Origin: CAWBJP01 sp044867425
GTDB lineage: Bacteria > Actinomycetota > Acidimicrobiia > IMCC26256 > BP-133
DNA: 64,000 bases
Reading direction: 5' to 3'
Assembly (NCBI GenBank): GCA_044867425.1
Contig: JBIOUX010000115.1
Span: 45,177 to 109,176, forward strand
Shown: positions 38,140 through 46,693 of the stretch, piece after piece
Numbering within the stretch: the stretch's first letter is position 1
Layout of the letters: each line of letters starts with the position of its first letter
Notes under the pieces: generated by a model
What the model saw: only the letters and a program-made list of their open reading frames with translations
Told to the model about the DNA's origin: nothing
Databases searched by the model: none
Position numbers and translations under genes: made by a program

Positions 38140-41100
38140 GTCCGCTCCTTGTCTCCGGGGACAGCCGTGACCCCGGCATCTTCGGGGACACCCCTGACCC
38201 CGGGCTTCTGCCACACGATCTCGTGGACCCGGCGGGGGCTCGAGACCCCCTTGAGCTCGATCTCCCGGCCCGGGCCGAACTCCACATCGCCCGAGCTCTC
38301 CAGCAGGTCCTTCAGCAATCCGGAGACGAGGATCTCGGCCCCTTGGGCGGTAGAGGCGATGCGGGCGGCCAGGGCCACGTTGGTTCCGAAGAAGTCCTCG
38401 CCCTCTTTGACGACCTCTCCGGTGTGAAGCCCGATGCGCACCAGCACGGTCTCCTCGGGATGGGTCTCGGAGTATTCGGTCAAGGCCCGCTGGATGCCGA
38501 CGGCGCACAGGACCGCCCGCCGGGCGCTGCCGAAGGCGATCATGAACCCGTCGCCCTGGGCTTTGACCTCGAAGCCCCGCTGGGCGGCCACCTCCCGCCG
38601 CACGATCCGGTTGTGGGCCCGGAGCACCTCGAGCCACCGGCGGTCGCCCAGGCGCTCGTTGGCCGACGTGGACCCTTCGATGTCGGAGAAGAGGATGGTG
38701 ACGGTGCCCTCGGGCGAGGCGTGGGGCCGCAGGTCGGGCCGCTCCATGCTCACCGCCGCCGCCACCAGGTCGATGGAGGCGGTCACCGCGGTCCCCCCCA
38801 CTCCCTGGGCCGCGAGCTTGTCGGCCACCACCGGCTCGATCCACGCCGACCCGGCGCCGACCTCCCGGTAGATCTCGAGGGCCCGGCCGAGCTTCTCGGC
38901 CGCTCCGGTGCGGTCCTCGGCCTGGAGGAGGAACCGGCCCCAGCGCTGCAGGGTCTCGGCCTCGTCCCAGACCAGACCGAGGCCCGAGAAGACACCGGCG
39001 GCGTCGGCGAAGGTCTCCTCGGCCGCCTGGGATTGGTTCTCGGCGGCCAGGATGGCCGCCCGGGCCAGGGCGACGCGCCCGGCCACGCCCCGCCAGTCCT
39101 CGCCTCCGGCCAGGATGTCGCCGGCCCGGACGAGGTGCTTGCCGGCCTCCTCGGGCCGCCCGGCGTCGGCCAGGGTGAGGGCCAGCTCGGCCCGGGCGGG
39201 CAGCTCGTGGAGCAGGCTGCCGCCGTCGATGGCGATGGCCAACGCCTCCTCCAGCCGGGCTTCGGCCGCCACGAGATCGCCGGCTGTGCGGCTGACCACC
39301 CCGAGCCAGTGGCTCGCCGCCCAGTCGTAGACGCGGTTGCCGCGCTGCCGGTCGTCCTCCTGCTGGTCGCCCCACAGCTCGGCCGCTTCCTCGAAGGACC
39401 CCTCGAACAGGGCCAGGAACGGGGCGGTGTACTTGGTCAGGCCGGCCTCCTCGGCCAGGCGCCGGGCCTCTTCCAGCTCCCCCGCCAGGGCATGGGCCCG
39501 GGCCAGCTCGCCCTGGAGCGTCCGCCGCGGGTTGCGTGCCTTGGCGATGCGGGCCGTGGCCAGCTCCCGCCGGCACCAGGCCATGGCCGAGCGGGGGTCG
39601 CGCAGATCGAGTGACAGGCCGGCGCCGATCCAGGTGGCGCTGAAGGCGGGCATGAGGTGCTCGGCCCGGTCGGCCGCCTCCCAGGCCTTCTCCAGCCCCC
39701 GGAAGCCGTCGGCCAGACGCCCGCCGGCGATCATGTGGTGGCCGCGCAGGGCGATGGCGTTGCGGGCCAGACTGTCGTTGCCCCGCCGGTCGGCGATCTC
39801 CAGAGCCTGCTCGACCTGGGCCAGGCCCTCCTCGGTGTGCATGGCCCACAGGGCGGTGGCGGCCAGGCCGAAGACGACGTAGCCCAGCGCCGAGCGGGCG
39901 GGGCCCCGGGTCAGGATCGCGCCCGCCGCCCGGTAGTGGTCCAGCGCCCGGGGAATGGCCATGGTGGCCGGGAACGTGGCCAGGTTGCGCCCGAGGCGGG
40001 TGTGGATGTCGGCCGCCTGGCGCTCCTCGCCCAGCCCCTCGTACAGCCGAAGGGCCTGCTCCAGACACTCCACGCTGCCCTCCGGGTCGAGGCCGGTGGC
40101 GAACTGCAGCTCGCCCAGGCGCCCCAGGAGCTGGGCCCGGGCCGCGGCGTCCCCGGTGGCCTCGAGCAGCTCGACGACGTTCTCCCAGTGCCGGGCGGCC
40201 TCGTCGTAGGAGAAGGTGACCAGGGCGGCCTCCCCGGCGGCGATGCCGCGCTCGATGGCCCGGGTGGCCTCCGCCGGCCCGGCCCGCCGGTAGTGATGGG
40301 CCAGGGCCCCCAGGTGGGGGGTGAGGTGGGCGGCGTGGAGCGTCTCGATGGCGGCCGCCGCGCTCCGGTGGAGGCGTTGCCGGCGGGGCACGCTCAGCTC
40401 CTCGTAGAGGGTCTGGCGGACCACGGGCTGGACGAAGGAGTACGCGGCCTGCCCCTGGGTGCCGGCCACCTCGACGATGAGCCGGGCGTTGAGCGCCTCC
40501 TCGATCGCCTCCAGGAGGGTGTCGTCGTCGATCCCGCCCATGCGGCCCAGCACGGCCACGTCGAACTCCCGGCCCAGCACCGCCGCTCGGGCCAGGACCT
40601 CTCGGGTCTCGGAGGGCAGGCCGGAGAACCGCCGGCCGACGACGTCGCGGATCCCCTCGGGGATCTTGAGGCCGTCGATCGAACCGGGGTCGATGACCCA
40701 CTTGCCCGCCTCCCAGTAGGCCCCGCCCGTCTCCAGGAGGTGGCGGACGACCTCCTCCAGGAAGAAGGGGTTGCCCTGGGTCTCGCGCCACATGGCCCAC
40801 GACAGCGGCTGCTCCGACTCGTCGAAGCGGCGCTCGGCGAGGGCCTCGAGGAGCTCGTGGACCTCCTCGGGGGACAGTCCGCCGAGGATGACGTGCTCGA
40901 AGCCCCGCTCCCGGCGCAGCTCGCCCAGCGCCTCGGTCAGGGGGTGGCTCCTGGTGATCTCGGCCTCCCGGTAGGTGCCGATGACGAGCATGCGGCTGTC
41001 GGGGAGCCGCCGGGCCAGGTGGCAGAGCAGCCGGAGGGACGGCGCGTCGGCCCAGTGGAGGTCGTCGAGCACGAGGACGAGCGGGTGGGCGCCGGCGGCG

Positions 41101-42662
41101 TTGAGCAGGAAGGTGGAGACGCTCTCCAGCAGGTGGTAGCGCGCCTGGTCGTCCGCCGGGCGGGACGGCTCGGGGAGGTCGGGGAGGCGCTGGCGGACCT
41201 CGGAGACGAGGCTGGCCACGTCCGACGCGCCGTCGCCCAGCTCCTGGCGGAGGTCATCGGGCGGCTCGCGCATCACGTAGGTCCGGATGGCCTCGGCGAA
41301 GGGCAGGTGGGGGACCACGGGCTCGGCCTCGTAGCAGCGGCCCTCGAGCACCTGGGCACCCCGCAGGCGGGCGTAGACGCCGGCCTCGTCGGCCAGGCGG
41401 CTCTTCCCGATGCCCGGCTCGCCGCCCACCATGACGACGCCACCCCGGCCTTCGAGCGCCGCCTCGATAGCTGTCTTGAGCAAACCCAGCTCGTCGACCC
41501 GGCCCACGAAGCGCCCCCGGCGGGTGATGCGGGCCTGGCGCTGGGCGGCGGAGATGGGACCGGAAGCCGACATCTCGATGGTGGGCTGGTTGGGACTGGC
41601 GGCGATCTCCTCCAGCCGCCGGCGCACCCCGGCGGCGCCGGCCGGACGGTCCTCGGTGCTCTTGGCCAGCAGCTCGAGCACCAGCGTCCCCAGCGGCCGG
41701 GGAACGTCGGGATTGTGCCACCAGGGCGCCATCGGCTGGGTGTTGAGATGCTGGGAGATGATGGACACGGCGTCGCCCCCCACGAAGGGAGGCCGCCCGG
41801 TGAGCAGCTCGTAGAGGAGGGCGCCCAGCGAGTACAGGTCAGCCCGGGTGCCGACCTCGCCCCCCAGCGCCTGCTCGGGAGCCATGTAGGCCACCGTGCC
41901 CACCATCATGCCCTCGCTCGTGATCCGGGAATGGTCGACGTTCACGGCCAGGCCGAAGTCGCCCAGGCGGGCCGAGCCGTCCTCGGTGAGCCAGACGTTG
42001 GCCGGCTTGATGTCGCGGTGGATCACGCCCCGGGCGTGGGCGTGCTCCAAGGCGGCGGCGATCTCCCCGCTCACCCGGAGGGCCTCCGGGATCGGAAGCC
42101 GGCGCCCCTCCGTCCGGGCCAGGAGATCCTCCACCGAACCGCCGGACATGAACTGGCTCACGATGAACGGCCGGCCATCCTCGTCGCCGATGTCGTGGAT
42201 GGTGACGATGTGGGGATGGTCGCCCAGGAGGGCCATGGCCTGCGCCTCCCGCCGGACCCGCACCAACCCGGCCTCGTCGAGGCCGTCGGTCTTGACCGTG
42301 GCCAGGGCCACCTCCCGCCGCAGCGCCGTGTCGTAGGCGGCGTAGACCCGTTTGCGTCCACCCTCACCCAGGAATCGCCGGATCTGGTAGCGGCCACCGG
42401 CGAACGAGTCAGGGAGGGCGGTCTCCGCGTCCCCCGATCGCACCGGCGGCGTTCCGGCCTCGGTCGGGTCCCAGCGGCGCCCCCCGGAGTCGGCGGTGCC
42501 CGCGCCGCCGCCGGCCAGTGTGTGGCCGCAGGTGTCGCAGAAGCGGGAGACGGCCAGCGCCGGCGTCCCGCAGTGGGGGCAGGGCATCTGCAGCTCGGCG
42601 CCACAACCCGCGCAGAACCGTGCTCCGGGTCGGGTCGACTGGCCGCATGCGGGACAGTTCAC
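38136..42662 (-). CDS. Zinc ribbon - Ser/Thr kinase - AAA ATPase - TPR - class III cyclase protein
   Basis: A 1508-residue protein. Residues 1-52 hold two zinc ribbons (CPACGQ..CAGCG and CPHCGT..CDTCG). Residues about 90-350 are a complete Ser/Thr kinase: glycine loop LGEGGRKRVY, VKT lysine, HRDIKPANV near 210, GDFGLA and MAPEQ. AAA ATPase: Walker A GGEPGIGKSRL near 411, Walker B LVLVLDDLHWADAPS. A TPR-like region reaches about 1300. The C-terminal cyclase (about 1315-1480) has both metal aspartates (LFSDIEGS, AQGDGF) and EVK lysine; the usual Asn is Ala (FFGTNVALAARI). The last 22 residues are encoded by tandem copies of the intragenic repeat. GTG start with GGGAGG; cotranscribed with the 34942-38139 gene. 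Confidence 0.87.
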   Translation of the reverse strand: MNCPACGQSTRPGARFCAGCGAELQMPCPHCGTPALAVSRFCDTCGHTLAGGGAGTADSGGRRWDPTEAGTPPVRSGDAETALPDSFAGGRYQIRRFLGEGGRKRVYAAYDTALRREVALATVKTDGLDEAGLVRVRREAQAMALLGDHPHIVTIHDIGDEDGRPFIVSQFMSGGSVEDLLARTEGRRLPIPEALRVSGEIAAALEHAHARGVIHRDIKPANVWLTEDGSARLGDFGLAVNVDHSRITSEGMMVGTVAYMAPEQALGGEVGTRADLYSLGALLYELLTGRPPFVGGDAVSIISQHLNTQPMAPWWHNPDVPRPLGTLVLELLAKSTEDRPAGAAGVRRRLEEIAASPNQPTIEMSASGPISAAQRQARITRRGRFVGRVDELGLLKTAIEAALEGRGGVVMVGGEPGIGKSRLADEAGVYARLRGAQVLEGRCYEAEPVVPHLPFAEAIRTYVMREPPDDLRQELGDGASDVASLVSEVRQRLPDLPEPSRPADDQARYHLLESVSTFLLNAAGAHPLVLVLDDLHWADAPSLRLLCHLARRLPDSRMLVIGTYREAEITRSHPLTEALGELRRERGFEHVILGGLSPEEVHELLEALAERRFDESEQPLSWAMWRETQGNPFFLEEVVRHLLETGGAYWEAGKWVIDPGSIDGLKIPEGIRDVVGRRFSGLPSETREVLARAAVLGREFDVAVLGRMGGIDDDTLLEAIEEALNARLIVEVAGTQGQAAYSFVQPVVRQTLYEELSVPRRQRLHRSAAAAIETLHAAHLTPHLGALAHHYRRAGPAEATRAIERGIAAGEAALVTFSYDEAARHWENVVELLEATGDAAARAQLLGRLGELQFATGLDPEGSVECLEQALRLYEGLGEERQAADIHTRLGRNLATFPATMAIPRALDHYRAAGAILTRGPARSALGYVVFGLAATALWAMHTEEGLAQVEQALEIADRRGNDSLARNAIALRGHHMIAGGRLADGFRGLEKAWEAADRAEHLMPAFSATWIGAGLSLDLRDPRSAMAWCRRELATARIAKARNPRRTLQGELARAHALAGELEEARRLAEEAGLTKYTAPFLALFEGSFEEAAELWGDQQEDDRQRGNRVYDWAASHWLGVVSRTAGDLVAAEARLEEALAIAIDGGSLLHELPARAELALTLADAGRPEEAGKHLVRAGDILAGGEDWRGVAGRVALARAAILAAENQSQAAEETFADAAGVFSGLGLVWDEAETLQRWGRFLLQAEDRTGAAEKLGRALEIYREVGAGSAWIEPVVADKLAAQGVGGTAVTASIDLVAAAVSMERPDLRPHASPEGTVTILFSDIEGSTSANERLGDRRWLEVLRAHNRIVRREVAAQRGFEVKAQGDGFMIAFGSARRAVLCAVGIQRALTEYSETHPEETVLVRIGLHTGEVVKEGEDFFGTNVALAARIASTAQGAEILVSGLLKDLLESSGDVEFGPGREIELKGVSSPRRVHEIVWQKPGVRGVPEDAGVTAVPGDKERT
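38148..38204 (-). repeat. Intragenic palindromic mini-element, two tandem copies (3' end of kinase-cyclase gene)
   Basis: Minus strand: CCCGGGGTCAGGG-GTGTCCCCGAAGAT followed directly by GCCGGGGTCACGG-CTGTCCCCGGAGACAAG. They encode PGVRGVPED and AGVTAVPGDK, forming the protein's C-terminal tail just before the stop. The second copy is more diverged. Confidence 0.65.
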
Positions 42663-42722
42663 GGGCCCCCCTCCCTGGAACCCTCCAGCGGGCCGAGCGC
42701 GTTCGCGGCGCGACCCTGCCCG

Positions 42723-42739
42723 CGGGCAGAGTCTGCCCG
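42723..42739. promoter_or_regulatory. 17-bp perfect palindrome over the -10 of the kinase-cyclase operon
   Basis: CGGGCAGA-G-TCTGCCCG: eight-base arms around one central base. It covers the CAGACT hexamer (42735-42730) and the predicted start near 42723, a position suited to a repressor. It is unrelated in sequence to the 16-bp palindrome upstream. Confidence 0.45.
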
Positions 42740-42773
42740 TCCCCGGGCCCGCCTGCCTCCGTACCGGTACGGA
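42730..42773 (-). promoter_or_regulatory. Promoter with 16-bp palindrome (site C) for the kinase-cyclase operon
   Basis: TCCGTACCGGTACGGA (42758-42773) is fully palindromic, the best copy. On the minus strand it is followed by exactly 22 bases and CAGACT (42735-42730). A start near 42723 gives a leader of about 61 bases with GGGAGG before the GTG at 42662. Other bases in 42663-42845 show no gene. Confidence 0.65.
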
Positions 42774-42845
42774 TATGTGCGTCGCGCTGGACGCTTGCCG
42801 GTGATAGTGACCGACCGGTAGGTGTAGTTGGCCGGCTCGGCTCGG

Positions 42846-43640
42846 CTAGACCATCACCTCCCGGCGACGAAGCATGGTGACCTGGTAGAGCGCAGCCGCC
42901 GCCACTCCGCCGGCGATGGGCCCGACCCAGTAGACCCACTCGTCGGCCCAGAAGCCGCCCACCAGCGCGGGGCCGAAGGAGCGGGCCGGATTCATGGCTG
43001 CACCGGTGAAGGGCCCGCCCATCATGATGTCCATGAGGACGACGAAGCCGATGGCCAGGCCGGCGATCTTGCCGAAGGCCCCGGCGGGGTCCACCGCGGT
43101 GGCGAAGACCACCCAGACGAGGAAGAAGGACAGCACCGCCTCGAGCAGGAGGCCCTGGGCCGGGCTTACGCCGTTGCCCAGGAGCGGCGTGCCGAGGCTC
43201 GCCTCCCGCCACAGTGACTCGGGCACGGCCAGGCGCAGCAGCCCGGCCGCGGCCGTGGCCCCGGCCAGCTGGGTCACGAGGTAGACCCCAGCGTCGGAGA
43301 GGGTGATCTTGCCCGTGACCAGGGCTCCGACGGTCACGGCCGGGTTGAAGTGGGCCCCGGAGATGTGACCGACCGCCGACACCATGGTGGCGATGACCAG
43401 GCCGTGGGCGATGGCGATGGTGACCAGGCCCGCGCCGCCCGCCCCGCCGCCGGCGGCTCCCGCCGCCACGATGGAGCCGGCGCCGATGAAGATGAGGGCG
43501 AAGGTGCCCACGAACTCGGCCAGCGCCTTCTGGCCCACGGTGGAGGTGGCCGGCGGCTCCTCCGCCCGCGTCAGCGTCGGGTCAAGGACGATGCTGGGCG
43601 GGGCCTCCAAGACAACTTCGGGGATGGTGACGTCGGCCAT
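42846..43640 (-). CDS. MIP-family aquaporin/glycerol channel
   Basis: A 264-residue channel with six helices and both NPA boxes (HFNPAVT near residue 100 and AMNPARS near 220). The start is ATG 43640 (MADVTIPEVV) with GGGAG upstream; a frame from 43670 adds ten residues across the ribosome site. About 35 N-terminal residues before the first helix are Pro/Glu-rich and probably cytoplasmic. Whether it passes water, glycerol or small neutral acids cannot be told. It lies next to the acetate permease gene and has a variant of the cyclase-gene palindrome in its promoter, which suggests a shared regulon. Confidence 0.9.
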   Translation of the reverse strand: MADVTIPEVVLEAPPSIVLDPTLTRAEEPPATSTVGQKALAEFVGTFALIFIGAGSIVAAGAAGGGAGGAGLVTIAIAHGLVIATMVSAVGHISGAHFNPAVTVGALVTGKITLSDAGVYLVTQLAGATAAAGLLRLAVPESLWREASLGTPLLGNGVSPAQGLLLEAVLSFFLVWVVFATAVDPAGAFGKIAGLAIGFVVLMDIMMGGPFTGAAMNPARSFGPALVGGFWADEWVYWVGPIAGGVAAAALYQVTMLRRREVMV

Positions 43641-43704
43641 GGTGCTCCCTTCCTCGGATCCCGGGCGCACCCCACCGCGCGCGGGGGGACAAGCTCACCG
43701 GCCG

Positions 43705-43748
43705 ACTGTGCGCTTCGTCGGTCCCGCTGTCCTCCGTACTGGCACGGA
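43705..43748 (-). promoter_or_regulatory. Promoter with variant 16-bp palindrome (site D) for the aquaporin
   Basis: TCCGTACTGGCACGGA (43733-43748, one arm mismatch) is followed on the minus strand by 22 bases and CACAGT (43710-43705). A start near 43698 leaves a leader of about 58 bases. The sequence from the hexamer on (ACAGTCGGCCG) repeats that of site A. Confidence 0.6.
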
Positions 43749-43762
43749 TCCTTCGCTGGGCG

Positions 43763-45496
43763 TCAGGCGCGGAAATCTTTGGACAGGCCGAGCGTCTCGG
43801 GGGCGTGGAGGGTGACCATCTTGGCGCCGACGTCGGCCGGCACCCGCCGGGCCGTGACCCGGGAGACGGCGATCATGGTGATGAAGGCAGCCGGGACCGA
43901 CCAGGCGGCGGGCTGGGCCAGCAGCGCTTCGGTCCACCCCGAGGTCTCGTAGCCGGACATGGTGAACAGGATCGCTCCCGAGGCCAGGCCGCCCCCGACC
44001 AGCAGGCCGGCGCCGGCCCCGGCGTCGGTCAGCCGGCGCCACCAGATGCCGAGGACGAGCAGCGGGCAGAAGGAGGAGGCGGCGATGGCGAAGGCCCAGC
44101 CCACGAGCACGTTGATGTCGAATCGCTCCACCTGCAGGCCGAGCGCGACGGCCACCGCCCCGGCCACCGCCGCCGCCCGCCGGAAGTCGACCATCGTGCC
44201 CCGGGCCACATCCTGGGCCAGGGCCCCGGCCACGGCGATGAGGAGCCCGGAGGCGGTGGACATGAAGGCAGCAAAGGCGCCGGCGGCCACCAGGCCTGAG
44301 AGCAGCTCGCCGGGGAAGCCACCCACCACCCGCCCCGGGAGGGCCAGCACCACGGTGTCCGTCGCCCCGGTCAGGTACAGGTCGGGGGCGTAGAGGCGGC
44401 CCAGGGCGCCGTAGACGGCGGGGAAGACGTAGAAGGCGCCGAGCAGGACGAGGACGATGAGTGTGGTCTGGCGGGCGGCCCGTCCGTCGGGGTTGGTGTA
44501 GAAGCGGACCAGGATGTGGGGCAGGCCCATCGTCCCCAGGAAGGTGGCCAGCATCAGCGAGTAGGTGAAGAACAGCGGGTGGCTCTGTTCGGTGCCGATG
44601 GGCCCGAAGGGCTGGCTCCACGACGCCCCGTCAGAGAGCGGCAGGCCCACCTGGTGGGGGGCGGGCGACCCGGCCGGAAACGTGATCTCGCTGCCCTTTC
44701 CCACCTCGTGGCGCCCGGTGGTGAGCTCCACCACCGTCACCCCGGACCGGCGGTGACCGTCGAGGGTGCCTCGCACCACCACCGTCGTCGTCTCCGTCAC
44801 CTCGAACTTGGCGTCGACGTCGACCTCGACGGTTGTCTCCTGGATGAAGGTGGGCGGAGCGGGCCGGGTCAGCCGGGGGGCGTCGTCGTTGTGCCAGTGG
44901 CCGAGCAGCACCAGCGCCGGCAGCGAGATGGCGGTGACCTTGAGCCAGTACTGGAAGGCCTGGACGAAGGTGATGCCCTTCATGCCCCCCAGGGCCACGT
45001 TGGCGGTGATCACCGCCCCGACCACCACCACCCCCACCCAGTAGGGGGTGCCGAGGATGGCCCGGAGGGTCACGCCGGCGCCCTTCATCTGGGGCAGCAG
45101 GTAGAACCAGCCGATCAGGAGCACGAAGACGGTGGCCAGCCGGCGCAGGGCGAGGGAGTCGAGGCGGCCCTCGGCGAAGTCGGGAATGGTGTAGGCGCCG
45201 AAGCGCCGCAACGGCGCCGCCACCAGGAGCAGCAGCACCAGGTAGCCGGTGGCGTAGCCCACCGGGTACCACAGCATGTCGGTCCCGTACTTCATGATCA
45301 GGCCGGCCACGCCCAGGAAGGAGGCGGCCGACAGGTACTCCCCGGAGATGGCCGAGGCGTTCCACATGGGCCGGACCGTGCGGGAGGCGACGAAGAAGTC
45401 GGAGGTGGTGCGGGCCACGCGGACCCCGATGGCCCCGATGACGATGGTGGCGATCGTGACCGCCACCACTGCCACCACCGCCACCGGCGAGTCCAC
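43763..45496 (-). CDS. actP: Cation/acetate symporter, ActP-like (SSS family)
   Basis: A 577-residue sodium:solute symporter. Conserved features include FFVASRTVRPMWNASAISGEYLSAASFLG at the N-terminus, GGMKGITFVQAFQYWLK, and GTMGLPHILVRFYTNPDGRAARQ, characteristic of ActP/MctC monocarboxylate permeases. Between two helices lies a longer external loop (about residues 210-285) with a VEVDVDAKFEVTETTTVVVR strand-like stretch not typical of the E. coli protein. The GTG start lies seven bases after the DUF485 gene, the classical yjcH-actP pairing. Acetate taken up here could feed the two Acs enzymes nearby. Confidence 0.92.
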   Translation of the reverse strand: MDSPVAVVAVVAVTIATIVIGAIGVRVARTTSDFFVASRTVRPMWNASAISGEYLSAASFLGVAGLIMKYGTDMLWYPVGYATGYLVLLLLVAAPLRRFGAYTIPDFAEGRLDSLALRRLATVFVLLIGWFYLLPQMKGAGVTLRAILGTPYWVGVVVVGAVITANVALGGMKGITFVQAFQYWLKVTAISLPALVLLGHWHNDDAPRLTRPAPPTFIQETTVEVDVDAKFEVTETTTVVVRGTLDGHRRSGVTVVELTTGRHEVGKGSEITFPAGSPAPHQVGLPLSDGASWSQPFGPIGTEQSHPLFFTYSLMLATFLGTMGLPHILVRFYTNPDGRAARQTTLIVLVLLGAFYVFPAVYGALGRLYAPDLYLTGATDTVVLALPGRVVGGFPGELLSGLVAAGAFAAFMSTASGLLIAVAGALAQDVARGTMVDFRRAAAVAGAVAVALGLQVERFDINVLVGWAFAIAASSFCPLLVLGIWWRRLTDAGAGAGLLVGGGLASGAILFTMSGYETSGWTEALLAQPAAWSVPAAFITMIAVSRVTARRVPADVGAKMVTLHAPETLGLSKDFRA

Positions 45497-45503
45497 CGGG
45501 TCT

Positions 45504-45944
45504 CTAGCCCCGTTCCACGATGTCGGTGAACTCCCGCTCGTGGCGCTCGGCCTGGCGCACGTAGAGGTAGCCCATGATCACCAGCACCGGATAGATGGCG
45601 CCGCCCAGGAGCACCCAGGGCAGCGGGATGCCGAGGACGAGGAAGCGGGCCAGGTCGGGATGGCTGGCGAAGAGGGCGGGCAGCCCGAGCAGCAGGCAGC
45701 CGAACACGGCGAAGATCCTCACCGCCAGGGCCAGCTGGGCCCGGGTGAGGGAGCGGAGCAGCACCTCTCCCACCTCGGTCTGCTCGGCCAGGTCGGCCAG
45801 CGTCCGCTCGCGGCGGCTCGCGGCCCGACCCCTCGGGTTGCGTACCGCCACCCGGCGCCCGGTGCCCGGGGGGGTGCTCCCGGAAAGCCCGGGGCCCGGG
45901 GTGTCCCCAAAATCACCGGCCACCTCGGGCGGGATGTCGCTCAT
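45504..45944 (-). CDS. DUF485-type small membrane protein (partner of ActP)
   Basis: A 146-residue protein with two hydrophobic helices (FAVFGCLLLGLPALF and PLPWVLLGGAIYPVLVIMGYLYV) and the C-terminal RQAERHEREF pattern of YjcH/DUF485 proteins, which accompany acetate permeases. The N-terminal 45 residues are disordered and basic; residues about 10-20 (DFGDTPGPGL) come from an antisense copy of the intragenic repeat. The ATG overlaps the stop of the LytTR regulator (ATGA), so sensor, regulator, DUF485 protein and permease form one operon. Confidence 0.85.
   Translation of the reverse strand: MSDIPPEVAGDFGDTPGPGLSGSTPPGTGRRVAVRNPRGRAASRRERTLADLAEQTEVGEVLLRSLTRAQLALAVRIFAVFGCLLLGLPALFASHPDLARFLVLGIPLPWVLLGGAIYPVLVIMGYLYVRQAERHEREFTDIVERG
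45888..45914 (+). repeat. Intragenic palindromic mini-element, copy in the DUF485 gene
   Basis: Plus strand CCCGGGGCCCGGG-GTGTCCCCAAAATC, 27 bases, antisense to the gene. Read with the gene it gives DFGDTPGPG. Confidence 0.6.
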
Positions 45945-46693
45945 GCCGGCGGCCTCCAGGTCCCGGGGGCGCGGGCGATCAGGTCCCGCAGTTCCCGAGC
46001 GTGGCGGCGGGAGACGGGGAGCTCGTGTCCGTCGATGACCAGGACGTAGCCGCCCCCGGAACGGACCCGCAGCTCGGAGAGGTGGCGCAGGGCCACCAGG
46101 TAGCGCCGGTGGACCCGGACGAACCCCGCCTCCCGCCAGCTCTCCTCCAACGCCGAGATCGGCGTGCGCACCAGGTGGTGGCCGTCTTCGGCGTGGAGGC
46201 GGACGTAGTCGCCGCTGGCTTCCACGTAGCGGATGGAGTCCCGCTCGACAAAGCGGGTGCGGCCTCCCGTCTCCACCGCGATGCGGGTCGGGTCCTCCTT
46301 GTCACCCTCCCCGGGCAGGCGGTGCCGGCCGGCGGTGATGCGCCCGATGGCCTCGGACAGCCGCTCCGGTCGCACCGGCTTGAGGAGGTAGTCCATGGCC
46401 GCCAGCTCGAAGGCCTCCACGGCATGGTTCTCGTAGGCGGTGACGAAGACGATGGCCGGCGGCCGGGCGAAGCGGCCCAGCACCCGGGCCAGCTCGAGTC
46501 CGTCGAGGCCCGGCATGCGGATGTCGAGGAAGATGGCGTCGAAGCGGCCGTCCCGCAGCCGCCGTAGCGCCTCGGTGGCGTCGCCGGCGGTCGTCACCGT
46601 CGCGATGTGCTGCTGCTGGCGCAGCAGATAGGCCAGATCCTCGAGCGCGGGCAGCTCGTCGTCGACCACCAGCACCTCGAGCGGGGCGGTCAA
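45941..46693 (-). CDS. LytTR-family response regulator
   Basis: A 250-residue two-component regulator. The receiver domain (1-120) has the acidic pair in VVDDELPALED, the phosphoacceptor Asp in FLDIRMPGLDGLELA, the Thr/Ser block VFVTAYENHAVEAFE and the KPV lysine. The LytTR DNA-binding domain (about 145-245) begins RIAVETGGRTRFVERDSIRYVEAS and includes VRVHRRYLVAL. LytTR proteins usually bind paired direct repeats. It overlaps the sensor kinase gene and the DUF485 gene by four bases each, so it probably controls acetate uptake genes; that is inferred from context. Confidence 0.93.
   Translation of the reverse strand: MTAPLEVLVVDDELPALEDLAYLLRQQQHIATVTTAGDATEALRRLRDGRFDAIFLDIRMPGLDGLELARVLGRFARPPAIVFVTAYENHAVEAFELAAMDYLLKPVRPERLSEAIGRITAGRHRLPGEGDKEDPTRIAVETGGRTRFVERDSIRYVEASGDYVRLHAEDGHHLVRTPISALEESWREAGFVRVHRRYLVALRHLSELRVRSGGGYVLVIDGHELPVSRRHARELRDLIARAPGTWRPPA

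Noticed and set aside
34942..40800. An unbroken minus-strand frame of 1952 codons
   Set aside because: Its part above 38139 is a low-complexity Gly/Arg/Pro frame antiphase to the kinase-cyclase gene; real domains begin only at ATG 38139.
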